This document shows positions 16,026 to 23,641 of a stretch of 30,968 nt of DNA, in pieces. Numbering within the stretch: the stretch's first letter is position 1; every line of letters begins with the position of its first letter. A program made the position numbers and the translations under genes. Under the pieces are notes generated by a model. The model ran no database searches. It saw only the letters and a list, made by a program, of their open reading frames with translations, and was not told the DNA's origin. Source of the stretch: an uncultured bacterium (lineage in GTDB: Bacteria > Actinomycetota > Coriobacteriia > Coriobacteriales > Eggerthellaceae); assembly GCA_905215035.1 (NCBI GenBank), contig CAJMOJ010000018.1, positions 1-30,968 on the forward strand. The letters are read 5' to 3'.

Positions 16026-16319
16026 ATGAAGGCTTATGAACTTTTGTTCTTTGTAGCTCCATCATTAGATGAGGAGACACGCGAGGCAGTAATGGCTCGT
16101 ATTCAAAACACCATCGCAGCAAGTGATGGAACCGTAGATAACGTTGACAACTGGGGCAAGCGTAAACTCGCTTATGAGATCAACGGTCTGACTGACGGTG
16201 ATTACACTCTCATTGATTTCCATGCAAATCCAGAAAGCATTGCTGAGCTTGATCGTATTTTACGTATCACTGACGCAGTAGAGCGTCACATGATCACACA
16301 TCGTCCTGATCGTGCATAA
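16026..16319 (+). CDS. rpsF: 30S ribosomal protein S6
   Basis: 97-residue S6, a small-subunit protein that binds 16S rRNA as a heterodimer with S18. It has the expected MKAYELLFFVAPSLDEE start, the WGKRKLAYEINGLTDGDYTL core and ends near HRPDRA. A strong AGGAGGTG lies 5 bases before ATG 16026. First gene of the conserved rpsF-ssb-rpsR-rplI cluster, in which the S6 and S18 genes bracket the single-strand binding protein gene. Confidence 0.98.
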   Translation: MKAYELLFFVAPSLDEETREAVMARIQNTIAASDGTVDNVDNWGKRKLAYEINGLTDGDYTLIDFHANPESIAELDRILRITDAVERHMITHRPDRA

Positions 16320-16351
16320 TGTGCTTTGTGGGTACAGCTAGAAAATCAATC

Positions 16352-16408
16352 GCGAAGCTAAAGAATACATAAGAGAAATCTTTAAGGGATATGCAAATCA
16401 TGCTTCGC
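16352..16408 (+). promoter_or_regulatory. Possible hairpin before ssb
   Basis: GCGAAGC (16352-16358) and GCTTCGC (16402-16408) are exact inverted copies around a 43-base loop, followed by ATTTTTGGAGG, which is the ssb ribosome binding site. Folding would resemble an attenuator or would set the level of ssb relative to rpsF. The long loop keeps confidence low. Confidence 0.35.
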
Positions 16409-16424
16409 ATTTTTGGAGGTTATT

Positions 16425-16895
16425 ATGAGCATCAATCGCGTTATTATCAGTGGTAATTTAACCCGCGATCCAGAACTTCGTGCTACTGCATCTGGCATGC
16501 CTGTGCTTGGTTTTGGTGTAGCGGTTAATGATCGTCGTCGTAACCCACAAACTCAAGAGTGGGAAGACTACCCCAATTTTATTGATTGCACGATGTTTGG
16601 TGCTCGCGCAGAAAGCGTTTCTCGCTTTTTGAGCAAGGGTGCCAAGGTTGCTATTGAGGGCAAGTTGCGCTGGTCGCAATGGGAGCGTGACGGACAAAAG
16701 CGTTCCAAGATTGAAGTTATTGTGGATGAGATTGAATTTATGTCAGCACGCAATGATGCTAATCGCCAAGCGGCTCCTGCCTATCAACAAGCACCAGCTT
16801 ATCAGCAGCCAGCAGCGCAAGCACCTGTGGCTCCTGCTGCACCTGCAGTACCAGTAGTGGACTCCTCCATCTATGACGAAGACATCCCGTTCTAA
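16425..16895 (+). CDS. ssb: Single-stranded DNA-binding protein
   Basis: 156-residue SSB. An OB-fold (about residues 1-108: MSINRVIISGNLTRDPELR, FIDCTMFGARAE, GKLRWSQWERDGQKRSKIEV) is followed by an Ala/Pro/Gln-rich disordered linker and the acidic tip YDEDIPF, which recruits replication and repair proteins. It forms tetramers that coat single-stranded DNA at forks. Start ATG 16425 is chosen for GGAGG nine bases upstream; the frame also allows ATG 16413, but that lies on the binding site. In this cluster it is co-expressed with ribosomal proteins and lies near dnaB. Confidence 0.98.
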   Translation: MSINRVIISGNLTRDPELRATASGMPVLGFGVAVNDRRRNPQTQEWEDYPNFIDCTMFGARAESVSRFLSKGAKVAIEGKLRWSQWERDGQKRSKIEVIVDEIEFMSARNDANRQAAPAYQQAPAYQQPAAQAPVAPAAPAVPVVDSSIYDEDIPF

Positions 16896-16950
16896 TTTTT
16901 TAGTTTAGCACCGTATGTTATAAGAGATTAATCATCGAAAGAGGTTCAAC

Positions 16951-17211
16951 ATGTCTGATTATGCAAAGCAGCCTCGTCGTAAGTATTGTCAATTCTGCAA
17001 GGATCATACCGAGTACATTGACTACAAAGACACTCAGATGCTGCGTAAATATGTAACCGATCGTGGGAAAATCAAGCCTCGTCGTGTAACGGGCGCTTGC
17101 ACCCAGCACCAGCGCGAGATTGCTAATGCCGTAAAGCGTGCACGCGAGATGGCTCTCATGCCTTACTCCGTACCAGCTATTTCTGGCCGTGGCGATCGCC
17201 GCAATCGCTAA
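16951..17211 (+). CDS. rpsR: 30S ribosomal protein S18
   Basis: 86-residue S18, partner of S6 on the platform of the small subunit. It has CQFCKDHTEYIDYKD near the N-terminus, a CxxC-containing form, followed by LRKYVTDRGKIKPRRVTGAC and QHQREIANAVKRARE, which are typical of the family. GAGG lies upstream of ATG 16951. The Cys-containing type suggests a zinc-binding (C+) version, which often has a Cys-free paralogue elsewhere under zinc control; that is inference. Confidence 0.98.
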   Translation: MSDYAKQPRRKYCQFCKDHTEYIDYKDTQMLRKYVTDRGKIKPRRVTGACTQHQREIANAVKRAREMALMPYSVPAISGRGDRRNR

Positions 17212-17223
17212 GAGGAGGATGCT

Positions 17224-17790
17224 ATGAAGGTTATCCTGCTTTCCGAGCTTAAAGGCAAGGGTGGAGAAGGCGACGTTATTGACGTTGCTGACGGCTTTGC
17301 TAATAACTACTTATTCCCTCAGGGAATCGCTGTTGCTGCTACTAAGGGTAACTTGAAGCAGCTTGAGCAGCGCAAGCACAATATTGCTACGCGTGAAGAG
17401 TCTCGTATTGCTGAGGCTAACAAGAACAAAGAAATTCTTGAGAATGCTACCGTTAAGGTTGAGGCACGCGTTGGTGAAGAAGGCGTGCTCTTTGGTTCTG
17501 TAACCGCAGCTATGATCGCTGATGCTATTACTGATCAAGTTGGTCTTGAGGTTGATCGTCGTCGTATCGACCTTAAGGGCGCAATCAAGACTGCTGGTGA
17601 GCATGAGGCGCTTGTTTCTTTGTATCGTGACATTAAGGCTACCTTGAATGTTTTAGTTGGCGATGCGGCTTCTTTTGCTGCAGCTGCTGACGAAGATGCA
17701 AAGGCTGAAGCTGATGCTGAGGCAGAAACTGCTGAGGAAGTTGCAGCAGTAAATGAGGCAGAAGAAGAGGCTGCAGCTGACGCTGAGTAA
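17224..17790 (+). CDS. rplI: 50S ribosomal protein L9 with acidic tail
   Basis: 188-residue L9, which binds 23S rRNA near L1 and affects translation fidelity. The N-terminal domain (MKVILLSELKGKGGEGDVI, GFANNYLFPQGIA) and connecting helix lead to the C-terminal domain (GVLFGSVTAAMIADAI, RRRIDLKGAIKTAGEHE). The normal protein ends at about residue 150. Here about 37 residues of Ala/Glu/Asp repeats (for example DAKAEADAEAETAEE) are added. AGGAGG precedes ATG 17224, 12 bases after rpsR. The tail is probably disordered and its role is unknown. Confidence 0.97.
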   Translation: MKVILLSELKGKGGEGDVIDVADGFANNYLFPQGIAVAATKGNLKQLEQRKHNIATREESRIAEANKNKEILENATVKVEARVGEEGVLFGSVTAAMIADAITDQVGLEVDRRRIDLKGAIKTAGEHEALVSLYRDIKATLNVLVGDAASFAAAADEDAKAEADAEAETAEEVAAVNEAEEEAAADAE

Positions 17791-17798
17791 TGTACTTT

Positions 17799-17830
17799 AA
17801 GCGAGGCACAAGAGTTTCTTGCTCGCTTCT
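17799..17830 (+). terminator. Hairpin after rplI
   Basis: AAGCGAG (17799-17805) pairs with CTCGCTT (17822-17828), with an inner CAAGA/TCTTG stem, giving an almost fully paired 30-base hairpin directly after rplI. No T-tract follows, so it may be a processing or stability hairpin rather than a terminator. Confidence 0.55.
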
Positions 17831-17900
17831 TGTATGCTTCATACATATGAGGTCTTTAAGAGAATTTCTTGCATGAAATTTCATTTCTAGAGATGTCACA

Positions 17901-17939
17901 AAGCTCTCTCCATTGTTATAGTGGAGGGAGCTTTTTTAT
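17901..17939 (+). terminator. Terminator of the rpsF-rplI operon
   Basis: AAGCTCTCTCCA (17901-17912) pairs with TGGAGGGAGCTT (17922-17933) with one G-U, 9-base loop, then TTTTTAT. It separates the ribosomal operon from dnaB, which starts about 30 bases later, so dnaB needs read-through or an internal promoter. Confidence 0.9.
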
Positions 17940-17964
17940 CTCCGATACATGAGGAATAGAATTT

Positions 17965-19569
17965 ATGCCGAATATGCAACCTGCACCGAATATGCAACCT
18001 GCTCAAGGATATACACAATCGTCATACCAGACTGCTTCTGGGGTACCCGCGTCTGGTGGTGTGCCAGCGTCAGGTGTACCTATGTCAGGTGTGCCTGCAC
18101 AACCGGCGCAGGGCGCATATCAACAAGGGGGGTATCCAGGCGCTCGTCAGCAGGCAACTCGTCAGCAGGGTGCACGTCAACAGACGGGTCGTCAGCAGGC
18201 ATGGCCGCAGGCAACTAATACTATGCTTCCGCAAAATATTGAGGCTGAGCAGACCGTGTTAAGTGCCTGCTTGTTGTCACTGGGTGTGTTTGAGGAAGTG
18301 ATTCAAAAGCTTAAACCGGAGAGCTTTTTTAGACCGGCCCATCGCATTATTTTTGAAACAATGCGTGAGATGACGTCCAAGTCTATTCCTATCGACGTGA
18401 TTTCGGTTGCTGACCAGCTGACTGCTAAAAACCAGCTGGAGGCGGTTGGTGGACAAGCGTATCTCTTAGAACTTACTGACAATACGTTTGCGCTTACTAA
18501 TTGGAACCATCATGCTGACATTGTGGCGCGTGATGCAATCCGTCGTGATCTACTCTATGCTTCAGCAAATATTAGCGCACTTGCCTATGATTCACCGGCA
18601 GATACTACTGAGCTTATCGGCAAGGCCGAAGCAAGTCTTTTTGGCGTAACCGAACAACGCGTGGCATCAACGTTTAAGTCTATTGTTGAATTGATTGAGC
18701 AGACCAACAACGAGATTGCGGATATGGCTAATCGTGATACCGCTATTCAGGGTGTGCAAACAGGCTTTATCGATGTGGATAAACTATTTTGCGGTTTGCG
18801 TGGGGGCGATCTCATTATCCTCGCTGCTCGTCCTGCAGTAGGTAAGACCTCGTTTGCTATGAACCTAGCTGCCAACGCTGCTAAGATTGGTTCAACGGTG
18901 GTGCTGTTTTCATTGGAAATGTCATCGATCCAGATTACGCAGCGCATTATTGCTTCTGAGGCAAAAGTGCCGCTTGGGCGTTTGCGCTCAGGTCAACTTT
19001 CAGAAGCTGATATGTTGGCAATTGTGAATGCAGAAGCGGCTCTAACAGCAAAAAATACCCTTTATATTGATGATTCCCCTTCTCTTACCATTACAGAGTT
19101 ACGCACCAAGGCGCGTCGTATTTTTAGAGATGTGAGCAATGGTCTTATTATTGTTGACTACTTACAGCTGATGCAGCCGGTAATTCCACGTCCTAACGCG
19201 CGTCAGGTTGAGGTTGCTGAGATTTCACGCGGTCTTAAAGTGCTTGCTAAGGAGCTCGATATTCCTATTATTGCGCTCTCGCAGCTCTCCCGTAGTATTG
19301 ATCAGCGTGGCGATAAGCGTCCTATGCTCTCTGACTTGCGCGAGTCAGGATCTATTGAACAGGATGCTGACATTGTTATGTTTTTGGATCGTTCAACATC
19401 AGAGGCAGAGGCAGAGTCGGATAAACGTCCTGATTTAGGTGAGGCAGAGTTGATTGTCGCTAAGCATCGTAATGGTCCAACGCGCGATATTAAACTGACG
19501 TTTATTGGTGAATATACACAGTTTACTGACTATTTCGATGATTCAACCTACGGTGGCTATACTGAGTAA
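17965..19569 (+). CDS. dnaB: Replicative DNA helicase
   Basis: 534-residue hexameric helicase that unwinds DNA at the fork. The recognisable protein starts at about residue 86 with MLPQNIEAEQTVLSACLL (DnaB N-terminal domain). The RecA-type motor follows, with Walker A ARPAVGKTSF (about 288), LFSLEMS, the Walker B region LIIVDYLQLM, LSQLSR and the DADIVMFLDR box. About 85 residues in front are an unusual Pro/Gln/Gly/Ala-rich segment with MQPAPNMQPAQ, VPASG repeats and a series of RQQ repeats. The start at 17965 is supported by GAGGA 9 bases upstream, so the extension is probably translated. No intein is present. The stop is followed after 2 bases by the nuclease gene. Confidence 0.96.
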   Translation: MPNMQPAPNMQPAQGYTQSSYQTASGVPASGGVPASGVPMSGVPAQPAQGAYQQGGYPGARQQATRQQGARQQTGRQQAWPQATNTMLPQNIEAEQTVLSACLLSLGVFEEVIQKLKPESFFRPAHRIIFETMREMTSKSIPIDVISVADQLTAKNQLEAVGGQAYLLELTDNTFALTNWNHHADIVARDAIRRDLLYASANISALAYDSPADTTELIGKAEASLFGVTEQRVASTFKSIVELIEQTNNEIADMANRDTAIQGVQTGFIDVDKLFCGLRGGDLIILAARPAVGKTSFAMNLAANAAKIGSTVVLFSLEMSSIQITQRIIASEAKVPLGRLRSGQLSEADMLAIVNAEAALTAKNTLYIDDSPSLTITELRTKARRIFRDVSNGLIIVDYLQLMQPVIPRPNARQVEVAEISRGLKVLAKELDIPIIALSQLSRSIDQRGDKRPMLSDLRESGSIEQDADIVMFLDRSTSEAEAESDKRPDLGEAELIVAKHRNGPTRDIKLTFIGEYTQFTDYFDDSTYGGYTE

Positions 19570-19571
19570 TC

Positions 19572-21170
19572 ATGCCTCGAACCGTAACATTTCTACATAC
19601 TGCTGACTTGCATTTGGGGGCACCCTTTAGTGGATTGCGCACGCAGTCACCTCGGTGGGCAGACACGTTACTAACTGCCATTCCAACAGCATTTCAGCGC
19701 ATGATTGATATCGCTATTACTGAGAAGGTTGATTTTGTCATTATTGCGGGCGACATCTTTGATAGCGCGCGGCCCTCTTATGCGGACTTTGCCTTATTCA
19801 TGGAGGGTCTTCAGCAATTAGCGGAGGCTGATATCCCCGTGTATTGCTGTACGGGTAATCATGATCCGCTAAGCTCGTGGTCCGCTGAATATGGCACACT
19901 TCCTTCGAATACACACTTGTTTTCTGCTGAAGCGCCGAGCTTTTTCACGTTTACTAAACATGCTACCTCGCATGAGGAGCATGAGGATGACTATACTGAT
20001 GATTATGCCGATGAGGTGCGTGGTGCTCATAGCAGACAACAGCCTGCGGCAAACCACGCATCAGATCAACCATCACGCGTTGCAGCAAACCACGCATCAG
20101 GTGTCGCTTCAGGTTCCGCAGCAGATCTGATCCGCGTTGTCCTTGGGGGACGCGGTTATTACGCGCGATCATTTCCGCAAGACTGCGATGTGTCTGAAGG
20201 TATCACGTGGGAAAACTGTTGTGCGGCGCTTGGCAATGGTGCCGAGCCTGATTTTGCTATCGGCGTCATTCATACGGGACTCAATATTGATCCAACGCGC
20301 TCTCCTGTTGATCCTCAAGAACTCATGCGTCGTGGCCTTGACTACTGGGCGTGCGGTCATATTCATCAGCGTGTTGTAATACCGACCGATGCTCCGGTGA
20401 TTGCATTTCCAGGATGTCCGCAAGGTCGAGCTATACAAGAAACGGGCGATCATGGAGTTTTGCTGGTGACGCTCGCTATAGATGACAGGGGGTATAAAGC
20501 GTCTAACTGTGTAGAGTTTGTTCCTACAGCTCCTGTTGTATGGCAGCGATTCGAAGTTGATGTAACCGAGTGTGAAACCGTCACTCAGATACAAGAAAAG
20601 ATCCAGGCAACGCAATTTGCACTTAATTCGCGTTCGCATGCGCAGCACATGATTTGTCGTGTGCGATTAATAGGAACAACGACGCTCCATGCGCAGCTGA
20701 CAGAACGCGTATGCCAAGACATGCGTCATGCCCTTAATGATGTCTATGATTTTTTCTTTATCGATGCGCTGACGTGTGCAACGCATCCGCCGGTGAATCG
20801 TGAGGCCTTGCTAGCAGAAGGACTTTTTCCAGCAGTGTTTATGCACACGCTTGATGAAAAAGCGGCCGCGCGGGCAACAACGGTCGCAGAGCTTGAGCAG
20901 GAGTTCTACCAGCGGGGCCTTACCTTACCACGCAAACTGATTGATTCGCTGGAAGGCGTGATGGATGAAGCAGAAACGGTCGTTTTGGATTTACTCGGCG
21001 ATGGGGTTGCTTCCAGTGCACCTATCCTAAACACGCTGAGCGCAAACACGCCAACCGCAACAAGTGCAACGACTACAGCAAGCGTGTCATACCCCAATAC
21101 AGCAACTACGCTAAACACATTACATTCCAATACGGCGACTACGCCAAACACGTCGGGTGAACAAAAATGA
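19572..21170 (+). CDS. Metallophosphoesterase, SbcD/Mre11-like (YhaO type)
   Basis: 532-residue nuclease subunit expected to pair with the ATPase encoded next. Motifs in order: HTADLHLG (Asp12 and His14), IIAGDIFDSA, CTGNHDPL, GVIHTGL and CGHIHQR, the metal-binding set of calcineurin-like phosphoesterases. Between the GNHD and GVIH motifs is a poorly conserved insert of about 50 residues, acidic then with a repeated AANHAS unit. The C-terminus ends in Thr/Asn/Ala/Ser-rich repeats. Both low-complexity parts lengthen it beyond the usual 400-420. The start lies 2 bases after the dnaB stop and its end overlaps the next gene, so it is translationally coupled. Presumed role is DNA end processing. 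Confidence 0.9.
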   Translation: MPRTVTFLHTADLHLGAPFSGLRTQSPRWADTLLTAIPTAFQRMIDIAITEKVDFVIIAGDIFDSARPSYADFALFMEGLQQLAEADIPVYCCTGNHDPLSSWSAEYGTLPSNTHLFSAEAPSFFTFTKHATSHEEHEDDYTDDYADEVRGAHSRQQPAANHASDQPSRVAANHASGVASGSAADLIRVVLGGRGYYARSFPQDCDVSEGITWENCCAALGNGAEPDFAIGVIHTGLNIDPTRSPVDPQELMRRGLDYWACGHIHQRVVIPTDAPVIAFPGCPQGRAIQETGDHGVLLVTLAIDDRGYKASNCVEFVPTAPVVWQRFEVDVTECETVTQIQEKIQATQFALNSRSHAQHMICRVRLIGTTTLHAQLTERVCQDMRHALNDVYDFFFIDALTCATHPPVNREALLAEGLFPAVFMHTLDEKAAARATTVAELEQEFYQRGLTLPRKLIDSLEGVMDEAETVVLDLLGDGVASSAPILNTLSANTPTATSATTTASVSYPNTATTLNTLHSNTATTPNTSGEQK

Positions 21171-23416
21171 TGAAGCGCACTTGGTTTCTTGAACATACCA
21201 AGCTTACCAACTTTGGTCGATTTGCCAACGTGATTGTAGGTCCCTTTACGCCAGGTCTTAATGTAGTGTATGGCAAAAACGAATCTGGCAAGACTACAGT
21301 TAACCAGTTGATTCGTGGTGTTTTGTTTGGCTGGCTTGCGGCACGCGGAAATATTAATTCCTACAAGCCTGAAACTGCGGAGCGTGCGGGAAGTTTGTTC
21401 TTTGCTGCAACTGAAGCGGCCAGAACCGCTACCGAGGTAGTAGAGCTGAAGCGTGCTCCAGGAGTGACACCGGAGGAATCACCTGAATTTGCAGCTGTGG
21501 TGGGGGATATTGACAAGGCCACTTTTGATACGATGTTTGCTTTAACAAGCGATGAGCTGTTAGGCCTTGATAGACATACGGAAGTTACGGCGCGCCTGCT
21601 GACTGCTGGATCAGGTACTCAGGCATCGCCTGCTCATGCGCTCTCTACTATTGAAGCACGTATTAAAGATCTCATGAGCAAGTCTGCGCAGCTGCCTGAT
21701 TCTATACCTAACCTTCGAGCGCGCAAACAAGAACTACACGATGAACTTTCGGGGCTTGCACGTCAGGCGGATGCTTTGCGTTTGGAAAAAAAGCGATTGG
21801 ATTCATTTGCGGAACGCAAAAAAACATTGGCTGCTACTCAGCAAGAATTAGATGCAGATATCGAAGAATTGCGTGCACGCTTGGCGCAATTGGAATCTCT
21901 TCAGGCACGTCTTGATGCCGCTCAAGCACGGGTGGATCAGCTGGCTCAAGCGCTTTCAGACGCACAAAATGCGTACGGTTCTGATCAGGATAGCGCCTTG
22001 ACAAGTTTGGGGGCGCTGTCAGTTCAAGAAAAAGCTGATATTCAATCACTTGCAGCACTGGAACAAATACCGTTCAACAAGGTGCGCGATGCGCTTGATT
22101 CGTTTGAGGACAAGCAAGTTCGTGCTGAGCATGCGGTAGAGAACGCACAACGCGACGCCCGCAAATCAACGGCGGAATTTGAGTTTGCGCAAGCTGAAAC
22201 TACGACCAATTCTAAGGAGCGTAATGGCTGGCGTCGCCGTCAGCGCCGCATCCAACTAGCAGGTGCTATTCTCGTTGCGTTTGCGCTTCTTGTCCTTGGT
22301 ATTTTTATCTGTCTGCAAGGAACGGAACGATCAAGTATTACGGTGCTTGGCATTGGTGTACTTGTGGCGATTGGTGCTGTTATTGTGGGAGCAGGAGCAG
22401 CAAGTGTATTGTTGCGTCCCACTAAGGAAGAAGAAGCGCAAACGGAGCGACTGCAAAAACTTGAATGGGTCATGCTCCAAGATAAACACGCGTTGGATGC
22501 GGCGCTTACTGATCAAGAAGCGCTTGTTCAACAAATACAAAATTATTTGGATAGTCATAATTTGCAAAGTGCGGCAGGGTCGCTGCGTCGCGCAGGCGCT
22601 CTTCTTGATCAGGTGCGTGCGTATAATGCAGAACGTGCAGCACAAGCAAAAACGATCGCCTTGCTCACTGACCAGCTTACTCATGCACAAGAAGAGCTTG
22701 CACAGCTTGAGGCAGACCAACAGGATGTTTTTTGGTCGCTCAAATTACAACCAGCGACAGCGCAAGAAGATCTTACAGCACGGCTTGAGCAGAAAAACCA
22801 TGAGCGCAGCCAGACTCGTGAATTAGCTGAAGAGGCACATGCGGAGTTTGGTCGTATCACCCAGGAACTTGCTGGTGCGGTGCGGGACACCACTTTTGAT
22901 GAGGTTAAATTTGCATATGCTCAAGTAGAGGCGCGTTTGGCGGCTGCTGAGCATCAGCTTGCCGTGCTCCTCATCGCCCAATCTTCACTTAATGAGGCAA
23001 TCTCAGTGTGGGAAAAGAAAAGTCAGCCTGAGGTGTATCGGATTGCAAGTGAGCTCTTTGCGCTTATGACTAATAATACGTGGCGCTCAGTACGCATCAA
23101 TTCTGACAATCAGATTGAGGTAACCGATGCGCTTATGACTACGCGTGCACCTGAATTGCTCTCACTTGGGACGCGTCAACAGCTTTATCTGGCGTTGCGT
23201 ATTGCACTTTTGGTAACGGCTGAAAAGGTAGGTGCTTCAATTCCTATTTTAGCCGATGATATTTTGGTTAATTTTGATGATGAGCGCCGTCAAGGGGCTG
23301 CGCGGGCGTTGGCCTATTTGGCTGAGCGTCGTCAAGTGATCTTATTTACGTGTCACACTGATGTGGTGGCGCTTTTACAAGAGATTGACCCATCAGCAAA
23401 TCTTGTTACGCTCTAG
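21167..23416 (+). CDS. SbcC/Rad50-like ATPase with membrane-spanning coil (YhaN type)
   Basis: 749-residue AAA/ABC-type ATPase, probable partner of the upstream nuclease. The N-terminus has KLTNFGRFAN and Walker A YGKNESGKTTV. Long coiled coils (about 180-360 and 430-620) flank two hydrophobic segments (about 365-420; AGAILVAFALLVLGIFI and VLVAIGAVIVGAGAASVLL). The C-terminus has the signature LLSLGTRQQLYLALR, Walker B PILADDILVNFDDE and a switch His in LFTCHTDV. Helices inside the coil are seen in the Bacillus YhaN group and would tether the complex to the membrane. The start ATG overlaps the previous stop (ATGATGA); ATG 21170 is equally possible. Confidence 0.9.
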   Translation: MMKRTWFLEHTKLTNFGRFANVIVGPFTPGLNVVYGKNESGKTTVNQLIRGVLFGWLAARGNINSYKPETAERAGSLFFAATEAARTATEVVELKRAPGVTPEESPEFAAVVGDIDKATFDTMFALTSDELLGLDRHTEVTARLLTAGSGTQASPAHALSTIEARIKDLMSKSAQLPDSIPNLRARKQELHDELSGLARQADALRLEKKRLDSFAERKKTLAATQQELDADIEELRARLAQLESLQARLDAAQARVDQLAQALSDAQNAYGSDQDSALTSLGALSVQEKADIQSLAALEQIPFNKVRDALDSFEDKQVRAEHAVENAQRDARKSTAEFEFAQAETTTNSKERNGWRRRQRRIQLAGAILVAFALLVLGIFICLQGTERSSITVLGIGVLVAIGAVIVGAGAASVLLRPTKEEEAQTERLQKLEWVMLQDKHALDAALTDQEALVQQIQNYLDSHNLQSAAGSLRRAGALLDQVRAYNAERAAQAKTIALLTDQLTHAQEELAQLEADQQDVFWSLKLQPATAQEDLTARLEQKNHERSQTRELAEEAHAEFGRITQELAGAVRDTTFDEVKFAYAQVEARLAAAEHQLAVLLIAQSSLNEAISVWEKKSQPEVYRIASELFALMTNNTWRSVRINSDNQIEVTDALMTTRAPELLSLGTRQQLYLALRIALLVTAEKVGASIPILADDILVNFDDERRQGAARALAYLAERRQVILFTCHTDVVALLQEIDPSANLVTL

Positions 23417-23450
23417 CCTACAAACACGCGTGAAAGCGTGCGTGCGTAAA

Positions 23451-23533
23451 GGTGTCGACATCGTGAAAGCAATCGTGTGTGGGTAAATATGCGTGAGCAA
23501 ACGTGTCGGCGCCGTGAGAGCAAACGTGTGTGG
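23451..23533 (+). repeat. Imperfect 32-bp direct repeat upstream of purA
   Basis: Two 32-base units at 23451-23482 and 23502-23533 match at 26 positions, sharing GTGTCG, CGTGA, AGCAA and CGTGTGTGG. They lie in the 225-base gap before purA, just upstream of a TTGACA (23536-23541). They could be tandem regulator sites; no function is established. Confidence 0.65.
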
Positions 23534-23570
23534 ATTTGACATTCGCGTAACTCCATCGTCCGTAGGAAAA

Positions 23571-23605
23571 CCCCCTCTAGAAACAGGGGCGATGTGTAGT
23601 ATCAT
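23571..23605 (+). promoter_or_regulatory. Candidate purA promoter region and small hairpin
   Basis: CCCCT and AGGGG form a short hairpin (about 23572-23590), followed by TATCAT at 23600-23605, a possible -10. TTGACA at 23536 has no good -10 at normal distance. The real start site cannot be settled from sequence. Confidence 0.3.
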
Positions 23606-23641
23606 CAGTCTGTAAGACTTGGCATCTCGAAAGGAATACAC

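Noticed and set aside
22263..22826. 187-codon alternative frame inside the YhaN-like gene
   Set aside because: Overlaps the coiled-coil and membrane part of a well-supported gene; Leu/Lys/Arg-rich shadow.
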